11,912 bases of DNA from positions 1 through 11,912 of the forward strand of contig JBOHBN010000148.1 of NCBI GenBank assembly GCA_050698355.1, read 5' to 3'. Positions 6,274 to 11,912 of this stretch are shown here, one piece after another (within the stretch, counting starts at the first letter, position 1; each line of letters begins with the position of its first letter). This stretch comes from JBOHBN01 sp050698355. GTDB taxonomy: Bacteria > Actinomycetota > Actinomycetes > Streptosporangiales > WHST01. A program made the position numbers and the translations under genes. The notes under the pieces are model-generated. The model saw only the letters and a list, made by a program, of their open reading frames with translations. It was not told the origin of the DNA and searched no databases.

Positions 6274-7086
6274 GTGGGGTCACGCAGAGTGGGCGAGGCG
6301 GCGCCGGCGCCGGAGCCGCTGCGGGTGGCGACGGTGGACAGCCACACCCACCTGGACGCGCTCGACACCCCGGTCGCCGACGCGATGGCAGCCGCGCGGG
6401 CTGTCGGCATCGACCGCGTCGTCACGACCGGCGACACGGTCGCGTCGTCTCGCTGGTGCGCCGACGCCGCCGCCGACCATGACGGGCTGTACGCGGCGGT
6501 CGCCGTACACCCCAACGAGACCGGCGACATCGACGAGGCCGCGTACGCGGAGATCGCCACGCTCACACGCCGCCCCGATGTCCGGGCGGTCGGGGAGACG
6601 GGACTCGACTACTACTGGGAGCAGGTCGCGCCAGAGCGCCAGCAGGAGGCGTTCCGTCGCCACATCGCGATCGCCAAGGACGCCGGCAAGGCCCTGGTCA
6701 TCCACGACCGCGATGCGCACGACGACGTCCTGCGCGTGCTCCGTGAGGAGGGCGCGCCGGAACGTACGGTCTTCCACTGCTTCTCCGGCGACGCGGTCAT
6801 GGCGCGGCTGTGCGCGGAGCACGGGTACGTGATGAGCTTCGCCGGCAACGTGACGTTCAAGAACGCCCACGAGCTGCGCGAGGCCGCCGCTGTGGCTCCG
6901 GAAGAGCTGCTGCTCGTGGAGACCGACGCGCCGTACCTCACACCGATGCCGTACCGCGGCCGGCCGAACGCGCCGTACCTGGTGCCGCTGACCGTGCGCT
7001 GCCTGGCCGAGGTGCGCGGCGTGGACGAGGACGACATGGCGGCGGCGACGGCGGCGAACGCCGCGCGCGTGTTCGGTCCCTGGTAG
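6274..7086 (+). CDS. tatD: TatD-family metal-dependent deoxyribonuclease
   Basis: The proposed product is a 270-residue TIM-barrel metallohydrolase of the cytoplasm. Metal ligands are visible in the expected order: H24-x-H26 (SHTHLD), E108 (GETGLDYYW), H144 (VIHDRDAHDD), H168 (VFHCFSG) and D218 (ETDAPYL). The family cleaves DNA exonucleolytically and is linked to DNA repair and fragmentation; some members act on other substrates. The frame stays open to 6196, but that start would overlap the divergent gene and add a poorly matching segment. I chose GTG 6274 because GGAGG (6256-6260) and AAAGGGG (6261-6267) lie just upstream; GTG 6289 is an alternative. In many actinobacteria metG-tatD-rpfB-ksgA are consecutive. 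Here only metG is near, and a convergent IclR gene ends 20 bases downstream. Confidence 0.93.
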   Translation: MGSRRVGEAAPAPEPLRVATVDSHTHLDALDTPVADAMAAARAVGIDRVVTTGDTVASSRWCADAAADHDGLYAAVAVHPNETGDIDEAAYAEIATLTRRPDVRAVGETGLDYYWEQVAPERQQEAFRRHIAIAKDAGKALVIHDRDAHDDVLRVLREEGAPERTVFHCFSGDAVMARLCAEHGYVMSFAGNVTFKNAHELREAAAVAPEELLLVETDAPYLTPMPYRGRPNAPYLVPLTVRCLAEVRGVDEDDMAAATAANAARVFGPW

Positions 7087-7106
7087 CGCGCCGGCCAGTC
7101 ACGCCA

Positions 7107-7901
7107 TCACGAGGGGAGCATTCGCTTCTCCAGCTCTGCCGCCGCGCGCAGCAGCGGTGCGCCGAGCGCGCGCAGCTCCTCGTCGGTGTACCGGTACGAC
7201 GGCACGGTCACGTTGAGGTACGCGAGCGGCTGGCAGCGCCGGTCGAGGGCCACGGCGGTCGCGCCGCCCCAGTCGGGCAGGTGCTCCTTGTAGGCGATCG
7301 CGACCCGTTCCGTCCGGGCCCGGGCGAGCTCGGCCCGCAGCAGGTCGGGATCGGTGATGGTGCGGTCGGTGAACGTCTCGTGCGGCTGCACCAGGAACTC
7401 CTCGCGCTCCCGCTCCGGGAGGAACGCGAGGAAGAGCTTGCCCACCGAGCCGCAGTGCAGGGGTACCTCGAGGTTCGGCAGGTCCACGCGCACCGGGCGC
7501 GGTGAGCGCACCTCGTCCAGGACGATCATCGTCGTGCCGCTGGCGACCTGGAGGTACACCGACTCGTCCAGCTCGTGGCCGAGCCGCTCCAGCACCGGCC
7601 GGGCGCGACGGATCAGCGCATCGGCGCCCGAGGCAGCGGCGATCCGGGTCGCGCCGTACCCCACCCGGTACCGGCCGTCGAGCGGCAGGCGCTCGACCAG
7701 GTGGAAGTGCTCCAGGGTCGTGAGCAGCCGCCACGCCGTAGCGCGGTTCACCCCCGCGCGCCGCGCCACCTCGCTCGCGGTCGGCGGCTCCTCGCTCGCG
7801 GCGATCTCCTCCAGCATCGTGAGGGCCCGCTCGACCGACTGCACCAGCTTGTGCTGGCCGGGGACACCGGCCTCTTGACCGGCTTCCGTGGCAGCGCGCA
7901 T
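7107..7901 (-). CDS. IclR-family transcriptional regulator
   Basis: With the ATG at 7899-7901 the product has 264 residues, normal for the family. An N-terminal winged helix-turn-helix covers about residues 18-80 (LVQSVERALTMLEEIAA, then TASEVARRAGVNRATAWRLLTTLE with the recognition helix at about 50-62). The C-terminal IclR effector domain follows (from about residue 85: RPVLERLGHELDESVYLQ, LPLHCGS-like segment and GKLFLAFLP, ending in the YRYTDEELRALGAPL helix). Longer starts at ATG 7916 or GTG 7928 are open, but a promoter on this strand predicts transcription beginning at the 7901 ATG itself, so a leaderless message is likely. It diverges from the hydrolase-transporter operon and probably controls it and itself. 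The inducer is unknown. It is convergent with tatD. Confidence 0.93.
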   Translation of the reverse strand: MRAATEAGQEAGVPGQHKLVQSVERALTMLEEIAASEEPPTASEVARRAGVNRATAWRLLTTLEHFHLVERLPLDGRYRVGYGATRIAAASGADALIRRARPVLERLGHELDESVYLQVASGTTMIVLDEVRSPRPVRVDLPNLEVPLHCGSVGKLFLAFLPEREREEFLVQPHETFTDRTITDPDLLRAELARARTERVAIAYKEHLPDWGGATAVALDRRCQPLAYLNVTVPSYRYTDEELRALGAPLLRAAAELEKRMLPS

Positions 7902-7904
7902 GCT
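7875..7904 (+). promoter_or_regulatory. Possible forward promoter of the hydrolase operon
   Basis: TTGACC (7875-7880, five of six of the -35 consensus) is followed after 18 bases by CATGCT (7899-7904), a weak -10. Transcription would start at about 7911, inside the palindromic operator candidate. An alternative is TATTGT at 7907-7912 with a poor -35, TTCCGT. No AT-rich -10 exists between the palindrome and the start codon, so the promoter must lie at or upstream of the palindrome. Confidence 0.25.
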
Positions 7905-7907
7905 GTT

Positions 7908-7931
7908 ATTGTGCATCAGCTGTTGCACGAT
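7908..7931. promoter_or_regulatory. Candidate IclR operator: 24-bp imperfect palindrome
   Basis: The palindrome pairs at 10 of 12 positions: outer AT/AT, arms GTGCA (7911-7915) and TGCAC (7924-7928), and centre CAGCTG (7917-7922). It covers the -10 box and spacer of the predicted iclR promoter up to the edge of the -35 box. It ends 19 bases before the hydrolase start codon. This is where an autoregulating IclR protein would be expected to bind, so that one site could govern both divergent transcripts. Confidence 0.6.
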
Positions 7932-7936
7932 GTCAG
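7908..7936 (-). promoter_or_regulatory. Predicted iclR promoter (leaderless start)
   Basis: On the reverse strand CTGACA (7931-7936, five of six bases of the consensus -35) is followed after exactly 17 bases by CACAAT (7908-7913, four of six of the consensus -10). The expected start site, about seven bases on, is the A of the regulator ATG at 7901. The match to spacing and boxes is one of the best in the window. Confidence 0.55.
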
Positions 7937-7937
7937 C

Positions 7938-7943
7938 AAGGAG
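7938..7943 (+). promoter_or_regulatory. Ribosome binding site fixing the hydrolase start
   Basis: AAGGAG lies seven bases before ATG 7951. The more upstream in-frame ATG codons (7888, 7900 and 7930) lack such a site, and two of them fall within the divergent iclR promoter or coding region. The start at 7951 is therefore preferred. Confidence 0.7.
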
Positions 7944-7950
7944 TCAGAGA

Positions 7951-9981
7951 ATGACCATCAGTGATCTCGGTCGCGACGAGCTGCCCCGGCGGGTACGGCA
8001 GGTGCGCGATACCTGGATCCCGATGCCCGACGGCACGCGGCTCGCTGCCAGGATCTGGCTTCCCGAAGACGGCGAGTACGAGCCGGTGCCCGGCATCCTG
8101 GAGCTGCTCCCGTACCGCAAGAGCGACGGCACGGCGCTGCGCGACGCCGGCAACGCCGCCTGGTTCGCCGGCCACGGCTACGCGGTCGTACGCGTCGACA
8201 TCCGCGGCACCGGCAACTCCGAGGGAGTCATCGCCGACGAGTACACCCAGCAGGAACTCGACGACGGCGCAGCATGCATCGCCTGGATCGCCGCGCAGCC
8301 CTGGTGCACCGGCAAGGTCGGAATTATGGGGATCTCCTGGGGCGGGTTCAACGGGCTCCAGATCGCCGCGCTGCGCCCGCCGCAGCTGCACGCGGTGCTC
8401 TCGCTGTGCTCCACCGACGACCGGTACGCCGACGACGTGCACTACTGGGGTGGCGCGCTGCTCGCCGACCAGCAACTGCCCTGGGCGACGCGCATGCTCG
8501 CTTCCAACGCGCTGCCCCCGGAGCCCGAGGTCTGGGGCGACGACTGGCTTTCCGCATGGCAGCACAGGCTGGAGAACACCCCACCGTTCGTCCGGACCTG
8601 GCTCGAGCACCAGCGCCGCGACGAGTTCTGGCAGCACGCCTCCATCTGCGAGGACCCCGCCGCGATCGCGTGCCCGGTGTTCCTCGTCAGCGGCTGGGCG
8701 GACGCCTACCGCGATGCCGTCTTCCGGATGCTCGAATCGCTCGACGTTCCGCGCCGCGGCCTGGTCGGGCCGTGGGCGCACGCCTGGCCGCACACGGCCG
8801 TCCCCGGCCCGCAGGTCGGCTTCCTACAGGAGGCGTTGCGGTGGTGGGACAGGTGGCTCAAGGACCTGCCGAACGGTGTCGACGACGAGCCCGTACTGCG
8901 CACCTGGATGCAGGACACCGCCCCGCCGAGCGCCTACTACGACCAGCGTCCCGGACGGTGGGTGGCCGACGACTCGTGGCCGTCACCGAACGTCGAGGAC
9001 GGCGCGCTGTACCTCGCTCCAGCCGGCGCCAGCTTCGACCAGCCGGCCACTGGCGAGGCCGACGTCGACCTCCTGCCCGAGCAGGCACACGGCGTGCTCG
9101 GCGGGCGTTCCTGCTCGTACGGCAGCGGCGACGACCTCGCGGTCGACCAGCGCGGCGACGACGCGCTGGCCAGCACGTTCGACACCGAGCCGCTGGCCGA
9201 ACCGCTCGAGATTCTCGGCGTGCCGGATGTGGAGCTGGAGGTCACCTCCGACCGGCCGCAGGGGCTGGTCGCCGTCCGCATCTGTGACGTCGCGCCGGGC
9301 GGCGCGTCGACGCTGATCACCCGCGGGGTGCTGAACCTGACCCATCGCGCCAGCCACGAGCACCCCGAGCTGCTGGAACCCGGTACGCCGTACCTGGTGC
9401 GGTTCCCGCTGCACGCCATCGGCTACTCGGTGCCGCGCGGGCACCGGCTCCGCGTCGCGCTCGCGCCCACCTGCTGGCCGATGGTGTGGCCGTCGCCGGA
9501 GCCGGCCCGAGTCACCGTGCAGCTGTCGCGCTCGCGCGTCCACCTGCCGCTACGCGTACGGGGTGCGGACGACCCGTTCCCGTCCCCCGACCCCGAGCGC
9601 GCGCGTCCGTTCGAGCACGAGGTCACAGACGGCGACGGCCACGGCGCCGTCACGCAAGACCTGGCCAGCGGTCGGGTGACTACCGTCTACCAGACCGGCG
9701 GGGGGTACGACCGGGAGGAGTTCGGCAAGCCGGTGCGGTACCGGTCGTCGGCGCGCGACACCTTCGAGATCCTCCCGGACGAGCCGACATCGGCGTCGGT
9801 CGCGTCCGAACGCACCATGGCCCTGTCGCGGGGCGAGTGGCAAACCCGGGTGGTCGCGACCGGGGAGTTGATCTGCGACAAGGAGTCGTTCCACGTACGC
9901 ACCGGGCTGACCGCGTACCACGGCGACGAGCCGATCTTCGAGCGCGAGTGGGCCTTCAGCACACCACGGGACCTCACTTAA
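7951..9981 (+). CDS. S15/CocE-NonD family alpha/beta hydrolase (X-Pro dipeptidyl-peptidase-like acyl hydrolase)
   Basis: This 676-residue protein lacks a signal peptide and is probably cytoplasmic. The alpha/beta-hydrolase core shows the catalytic triad: S129 in GISWGG, D251 in SGWADAYRD and H277 in GPWAHAWP. The segment RVDIRGTGNSEG (81-92) is typical of the S15/CocE group. An all-beta, jelly-roll (PepX C-terminal-like) domain follows from about residue 330 to 540, with HLRVALAP-like strand RGHRLRVALAPTCWP. A further tail of about 130 residues (VTDGDGHGAVTQDL to the end) is longer than in CocE or PepX. The family cleaves X-Pro peptides or small ester and amide bonds; which applies cannot be told. 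It is the first gene of an operon, 18 bases before a peptide-type binding protein, which favours a peptide- or amide-like nutrient. Confidence 0.9.
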   Translation: MTISDLGRDELPRRVRQVRDTWIPMPDGTRLAARIWLPEDGEYEPVPGILELLPYRKSDGTALRDAGNAAWFAGHGYAVVRVDIRGTGNSEGVIADEYTQQELDDGAACIAWIAAQPWCTGKVGIMGISWGGFNGLQIAALRPPQLHAVLSLCSTDDRYADDVHYWGGALLADQQLPWATRMLASNALPPEPEVWGDDWLSAWQHRLENTPPFVRTWLEHQRRDEFWQHASICEDPAAIACPVFLVSGWADAYRDAVFRMLESLDVPRRGLVGPWAHAWPHTAVPGPQVGFLQEALRWWDRWLKDLPNGVDDEPVLRTWMQDTAPPSAYYDQRPGRWVADDSWPSPNVEDGALYLAPAGASFDQPATGEADVDLLPEQAHGVLGGRSCSYGSGDDLAVDQRGDDALASTFDTEPLAEPLEILGVPDVELEVTSDRPQGLVAVRICDVAPGGASTLITRGVLNLTHRASHEHPELLEPGTPYLVRFPLHAIGYSVPRGHRLRVALAPTCWPMVWPSPEPARVTVQLSRSRVHLPLRVRGADDPFPSPDPERARPFEHEVTDGDGHGAVTQDLASGRVTTVYQTGGGYDREEFGKPVRYRSSARDTFEILPDEPTSASVASERTMALSRGEWQTRVVATGELICDKESFHVRTGLTAYHGDEPIFEREWAFSTPRDLT

Positions 9982-9999
9982 CCAAAGAGGTGAACCTCG

Positions 10000-11640
10000 A
10001 TGAAGTCCAACAACCCACACCAAGCCGGAGCCGCCGACGCCTTCGCGCTTCCGGCGAACTGTTCCCGTAGAGATTTCCTCAAGGGCGGGGGAGCATTCCT
10101 CGCGATGATCGGTGCCGTGCCGGTGCTGTCCGCGTGCGGCAACGTGGCGGGCACCGAGGGCGGCCCGGGCGGTGGCGGATCGAACGACACCCTCGCCATC
10201 CGCACCATCCAGGACATCGAAAGCCTCGACCCCGCTTTCATGACGTCCTCTGTGGGCGACGCCGTCATGGTCTGTGTCGCGGAGAACCTCGTCACCTACC
10301 GGCAGGGCAGCACGAAGCTCGTCAACGAACTGGCCGAGAAGCTCACGTCGTCCACCGACGGCCTCAGCCACTCCTTCACGCTGAAGAAGGGCGTGCAGTT
10401 CCACGGCGGGTACGGCGAGGTGACGGCCGAGGACGTGAAGTTCTCCTTCGAGCGGATCGCCGGGATCACCAAGCCGGACATCCACTCGACCTATTCGGGT
10501 GACTGGGCGACGCTGAAGGAGGTCGAGGTCACCGGGAAGCACACCGGCGTCATAAAGCTGACCAAGCCGTTCGCCCCGCTGTTCCACACCACCCTTCCCG
10601 GGAACGCCGGCATCGTCATCTCCAAGAAGGCATACGAGAAGCTAGGCAAGGAATTCGCGACGAACCCGATCGGAAGCGGGCCGTTCGAGTTCGTCAACTG
10701 GAAACGCGGTCAGCACACGCTTCTTCGCCAATTCGACAAGTGGTCCAATCCGGCGAAGAAGTGGGCCGACAAGCCGCAGTGGAAGACGATCAAGTTCGTT
10801 CCCATACCCGATGACCACTCCGCAGATATCGCGGTCGAGACCGGTGACGTGGACTTCGGTGAGATCCCGTACTCCTCTGTGAAGCGGTTCAACGACAACG
10901 ACAAGTTCACGATCACTACCCAGGCGACCCTCGACTACGCGTTCATCGGATTCAACGTGACCGACCCTGATCTGTCCGATATCCGCGTACGAAAGGCCAT
11001 CAGGCAGGCGCTGGACGTCGACTCGATGCTCCAGGCGGCGTTCGACGGCGAGACGAAGCGCGCGTACGGCTTGATATCGCCGGACATGCCGATCGGGTAC
11101 TGGAAGGACGCCCCGCACTACAAGGCTGATCGCAAGGCGGCCAAGCAACAGCTCCAACAGGCGGGCAAGACCGGCCTGCACCTGGAGATGGGAATACGCG
11201 AGGGTCCCGGATCGGAAGAGATCGCCCAGGTGGTGCAACAGAATCTCGCGGATATCGGTATCAAGGTATCGATCAAGAAGTACCCGGGTGACCAGCTGCA
11301 CCAGCAGGTGAAGTCGCTGCAGATGTTCTACCAGTCGTTCAGCAACCAGGCCGACCCGTCCTGGGCGACCGTGTGGTTCACAAGCGACCAGATCGGTGAC
11401 TGGAACTTCATGTCCTGGTCGAACAAGGAATTCGACAAGCTGCACCAGGCAGCGCTGGTGGAGCTCGACCAGAAGCGCCGCAACCAGATGTACGTGAAGA
11501 TGCAGCAACTCATGGACGATGACGCGATCGTGGACTGGGTCATGTACCGCACGAAGCACTACGCGCACTCGCCCGACCTCGACCCGTCGCTCATCACGCA
11601 GCGGTTCGCCAAGTACCGGGCGTGGACCTTCACGAGCTGA
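10000..11640 (+). CDS. Peptide/nickel-type ABC transporter solute-binding lipoprotein (SBP family 5)
   Basis: This 546-residue extracytoplasmic protein captures a solute for an ABC importer. The N-terminus has a twin-arginine motif, S22-R-R-D-F-L-K28, then a hydrophobic stretch and the lipobox L43-S-A-C46, so it should be exported folded through Tat and anchored as a lipoprotein on C46. A Gly/Ser-rich linker (about 52-62) leads into the SBP_bac_5 domain: TIQDIESLDPAFMTS, a SFTLKKGVQFHGG strand, AEDVKFSFERI, the GSGPFEFVNWKRGQ motif and VRKAIRQALDVDSML. The ATG has an AAAGAGGTG site nine bases upstream. It is 18 bases downstream of the hydrolase and 12 bases before a permease start, a clear operon. 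Ligands of this family include peptides, nickel, opines and sugars; the hydrolase context suggests a peptide-like compound. Confidence 0.95.
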   Translation: MKSNNPHQAGAADAFALPANCSRRDFLKGGGAFLAMIGAVPVLSACGNVAGTEGGPGGGGSNDTLAIRTIQDIESLDPAFMTSSVGDAVMVCVAENLVTYRQGSTKLVNELAEKLTSSTDGLSHSFTLKKGVQFHGGYGEVTAEDVKFSFERIAGITKPDIHSTYSGDWATLKEVEVTGKHTGVIKLTKPFAPLFHTTLPGNAGIVISKKAYEKLGKEFATNPIGSGPFEFVNWKRGQHTLLRQFDKWSNPAKKWADKPQWKTIKFVPIPDDHSADIAVETGDVDFGEIPYSSVKRFNDNDKFTITTQATLDYAFIGFNVTDPDLSDIRVRKAIRQALDVDSMLQAAFDGETKRAYGLISPDMPIGYWKDAPHYKADRKAAKQQLQQAGKTGLHLEMGIREGPGSEEIAQVVQQNLADIGIKVSIKKYPGDQLHQQVKSLQMFYQSFSNQADPSWATVWFTSDQIGDWNFMSWSNKEFDKLHQAALVELDQKRRNQMYVKMQQLMDDDAIVDWVMYRTKHYAHSPDLDPSLITQRFAKYRAWTFTS

Positions 11641-11652
11641 GAGACCGCGATC

Positions 11653-11912
11653 ATGCTTCGCTATCTGATGTGGCGGCTCGGCATGACCGTGGCCGTCGCG
11701 GTGATCGTTGCCGCATTTCTCGGCGTGCTGGCCAGGATCGTTCCCGGCGACCCGGTGACGCTCGTCATGGGCCCCCGGGCGAGCCCCCAGTTCGCAAAGC
11801 AAGTGCGCGAGCAGATGGGCCTGGACGAGCCGGTCTGGGTACAGGTGGGTTCGTTCCTGTGGAACGCCGTGCAAGGCGACCTCGGCACCGACTTCGTCTC
11901 GCACCAACCGGT
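11653..11912 (+). CDS. ABC transporter permease, DppB/OppB type, N-terminal part (3' end outside window)
   Basis: The first 86 residues of an inner-membrane permease are present. MLRYLMWRLGMTVAVAVIVAAFLGVLARIVPGDPV holds the first transmembrane helix (about residues 9-29) and the conserved IVPGDP turn. It is followed by the loop PRASPQFAKQVREQMGLDEPVWVQ and the WNAVQGDLGTDF motif of DppB-type (BPD_transp_1) permeases. It begins 12 bases after the binding-protein stop with only a weak GAGAG site, so translational coupling is possible. A DppC-like permease and ATPases should follow beyond the window. Confidence 0.93.
   Translation, partial: MLRYLMWRLGMTVAVAVIVAAFLGVLARIVPGDPVTLVMGPRASPQFAKQVREQMGLDEPVWVQVGSFLWNAVQGDLGTDFVSHQP

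Noticed and set aside
7087..7106. Terminator between tatD and the IclR gene
   Set aside because: The 20-base gap is GC-rich but has no clear stem-loop of useful length.
7888..7950. N-terminal extension of the hydrolase to position 7888
   Set aside because: The added residues (MLLLCISCC) overlap the iclR coding start and promoter and lack a ribosome binding site; it could mimic a short signal peptide, but ATG 7951 with AAGGAG is much better supported.
10642..11907. 421-codon reverse-strand open frame opposite the binding protein and permease
   Set aside because: It covers parts of two well-supported genes and has no recognisable motif, so it is a shadow frame.

Overview
The window reads as chromosomal DNA from a high-GC actinomycete. 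Codons are strongly G/C-ending, GTG starts are used, one solute-binding protein carries a Tat-type lipoprotein signal, and several proteins (the AbiEi-like/DUF559-like protein, the short actinobacterial MetG, the methyltransferase tail) have an actinobacterial look. The genus cannot be fixed from the sequence alone. No rRNA, tRNA, CRISPR array, insertion sequence or phage gene was seen.

Left part (1-3250): the 3' end of a class I SAM-dependent methyltransferase, then a solitary AbiEi-antitoxin-like protein with a C-terminal nuclease-fold (DUF559/Vsr-like) region. Convergent to it is a secreted class C penicillin-binding protein (DacB/PBP4 type, peptidase family S13). A 52-bp near-perfect palindrome lies between these two genes, and a second 52-bp copy of the same family lies in the divergent gap between dacB and metG.

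Middle part (3251-7086): methionyl-tRNA synthetase (metG) and a TatD-family metal-dependent deoxyribonuclease (tatD), which are usually neighbours in actinobacteria. Here a reverse-strand gene for a cobalamin-independent methionine-synthase-like protein sits between them. A perfect 44-bp palindrome separates metG from this gene. The rpfB-ksgA continuation that often follows tatD is absent, so conserved synteny ends at about 7086.

Right part (7087-11912): an apparent catabolic and uptake locus. An IclR-type repressor gene diverges from an operon that encodes an S15/CocE-NonD-type alpha/beta hydrolase, a Tat-exported peptide-type solute-binding lipoprotein and the start of a DppB-like permease; the operon runs off the window. 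The iclR promoter and the hydrolase leader share a 24-bp imperfect palindrome that fills the predicted iclR promoter core. It is a good candidate operator and suggests autoregulation plus control of the transporter-hydrolase operon. The likely logic is that an imported peptide-like or amide/ester compound is bound by the lipoprotein, taken up through the ABC transporter and cleaved in the cytoplasm by the hydrolase, with the compound or its product relieving IclR control. The substrate is unknown.

The least conventional material is the set of long palindromes (1349-1400, 3125-3176, 5047-5090) and the regulatory architecture at 7901-7951.
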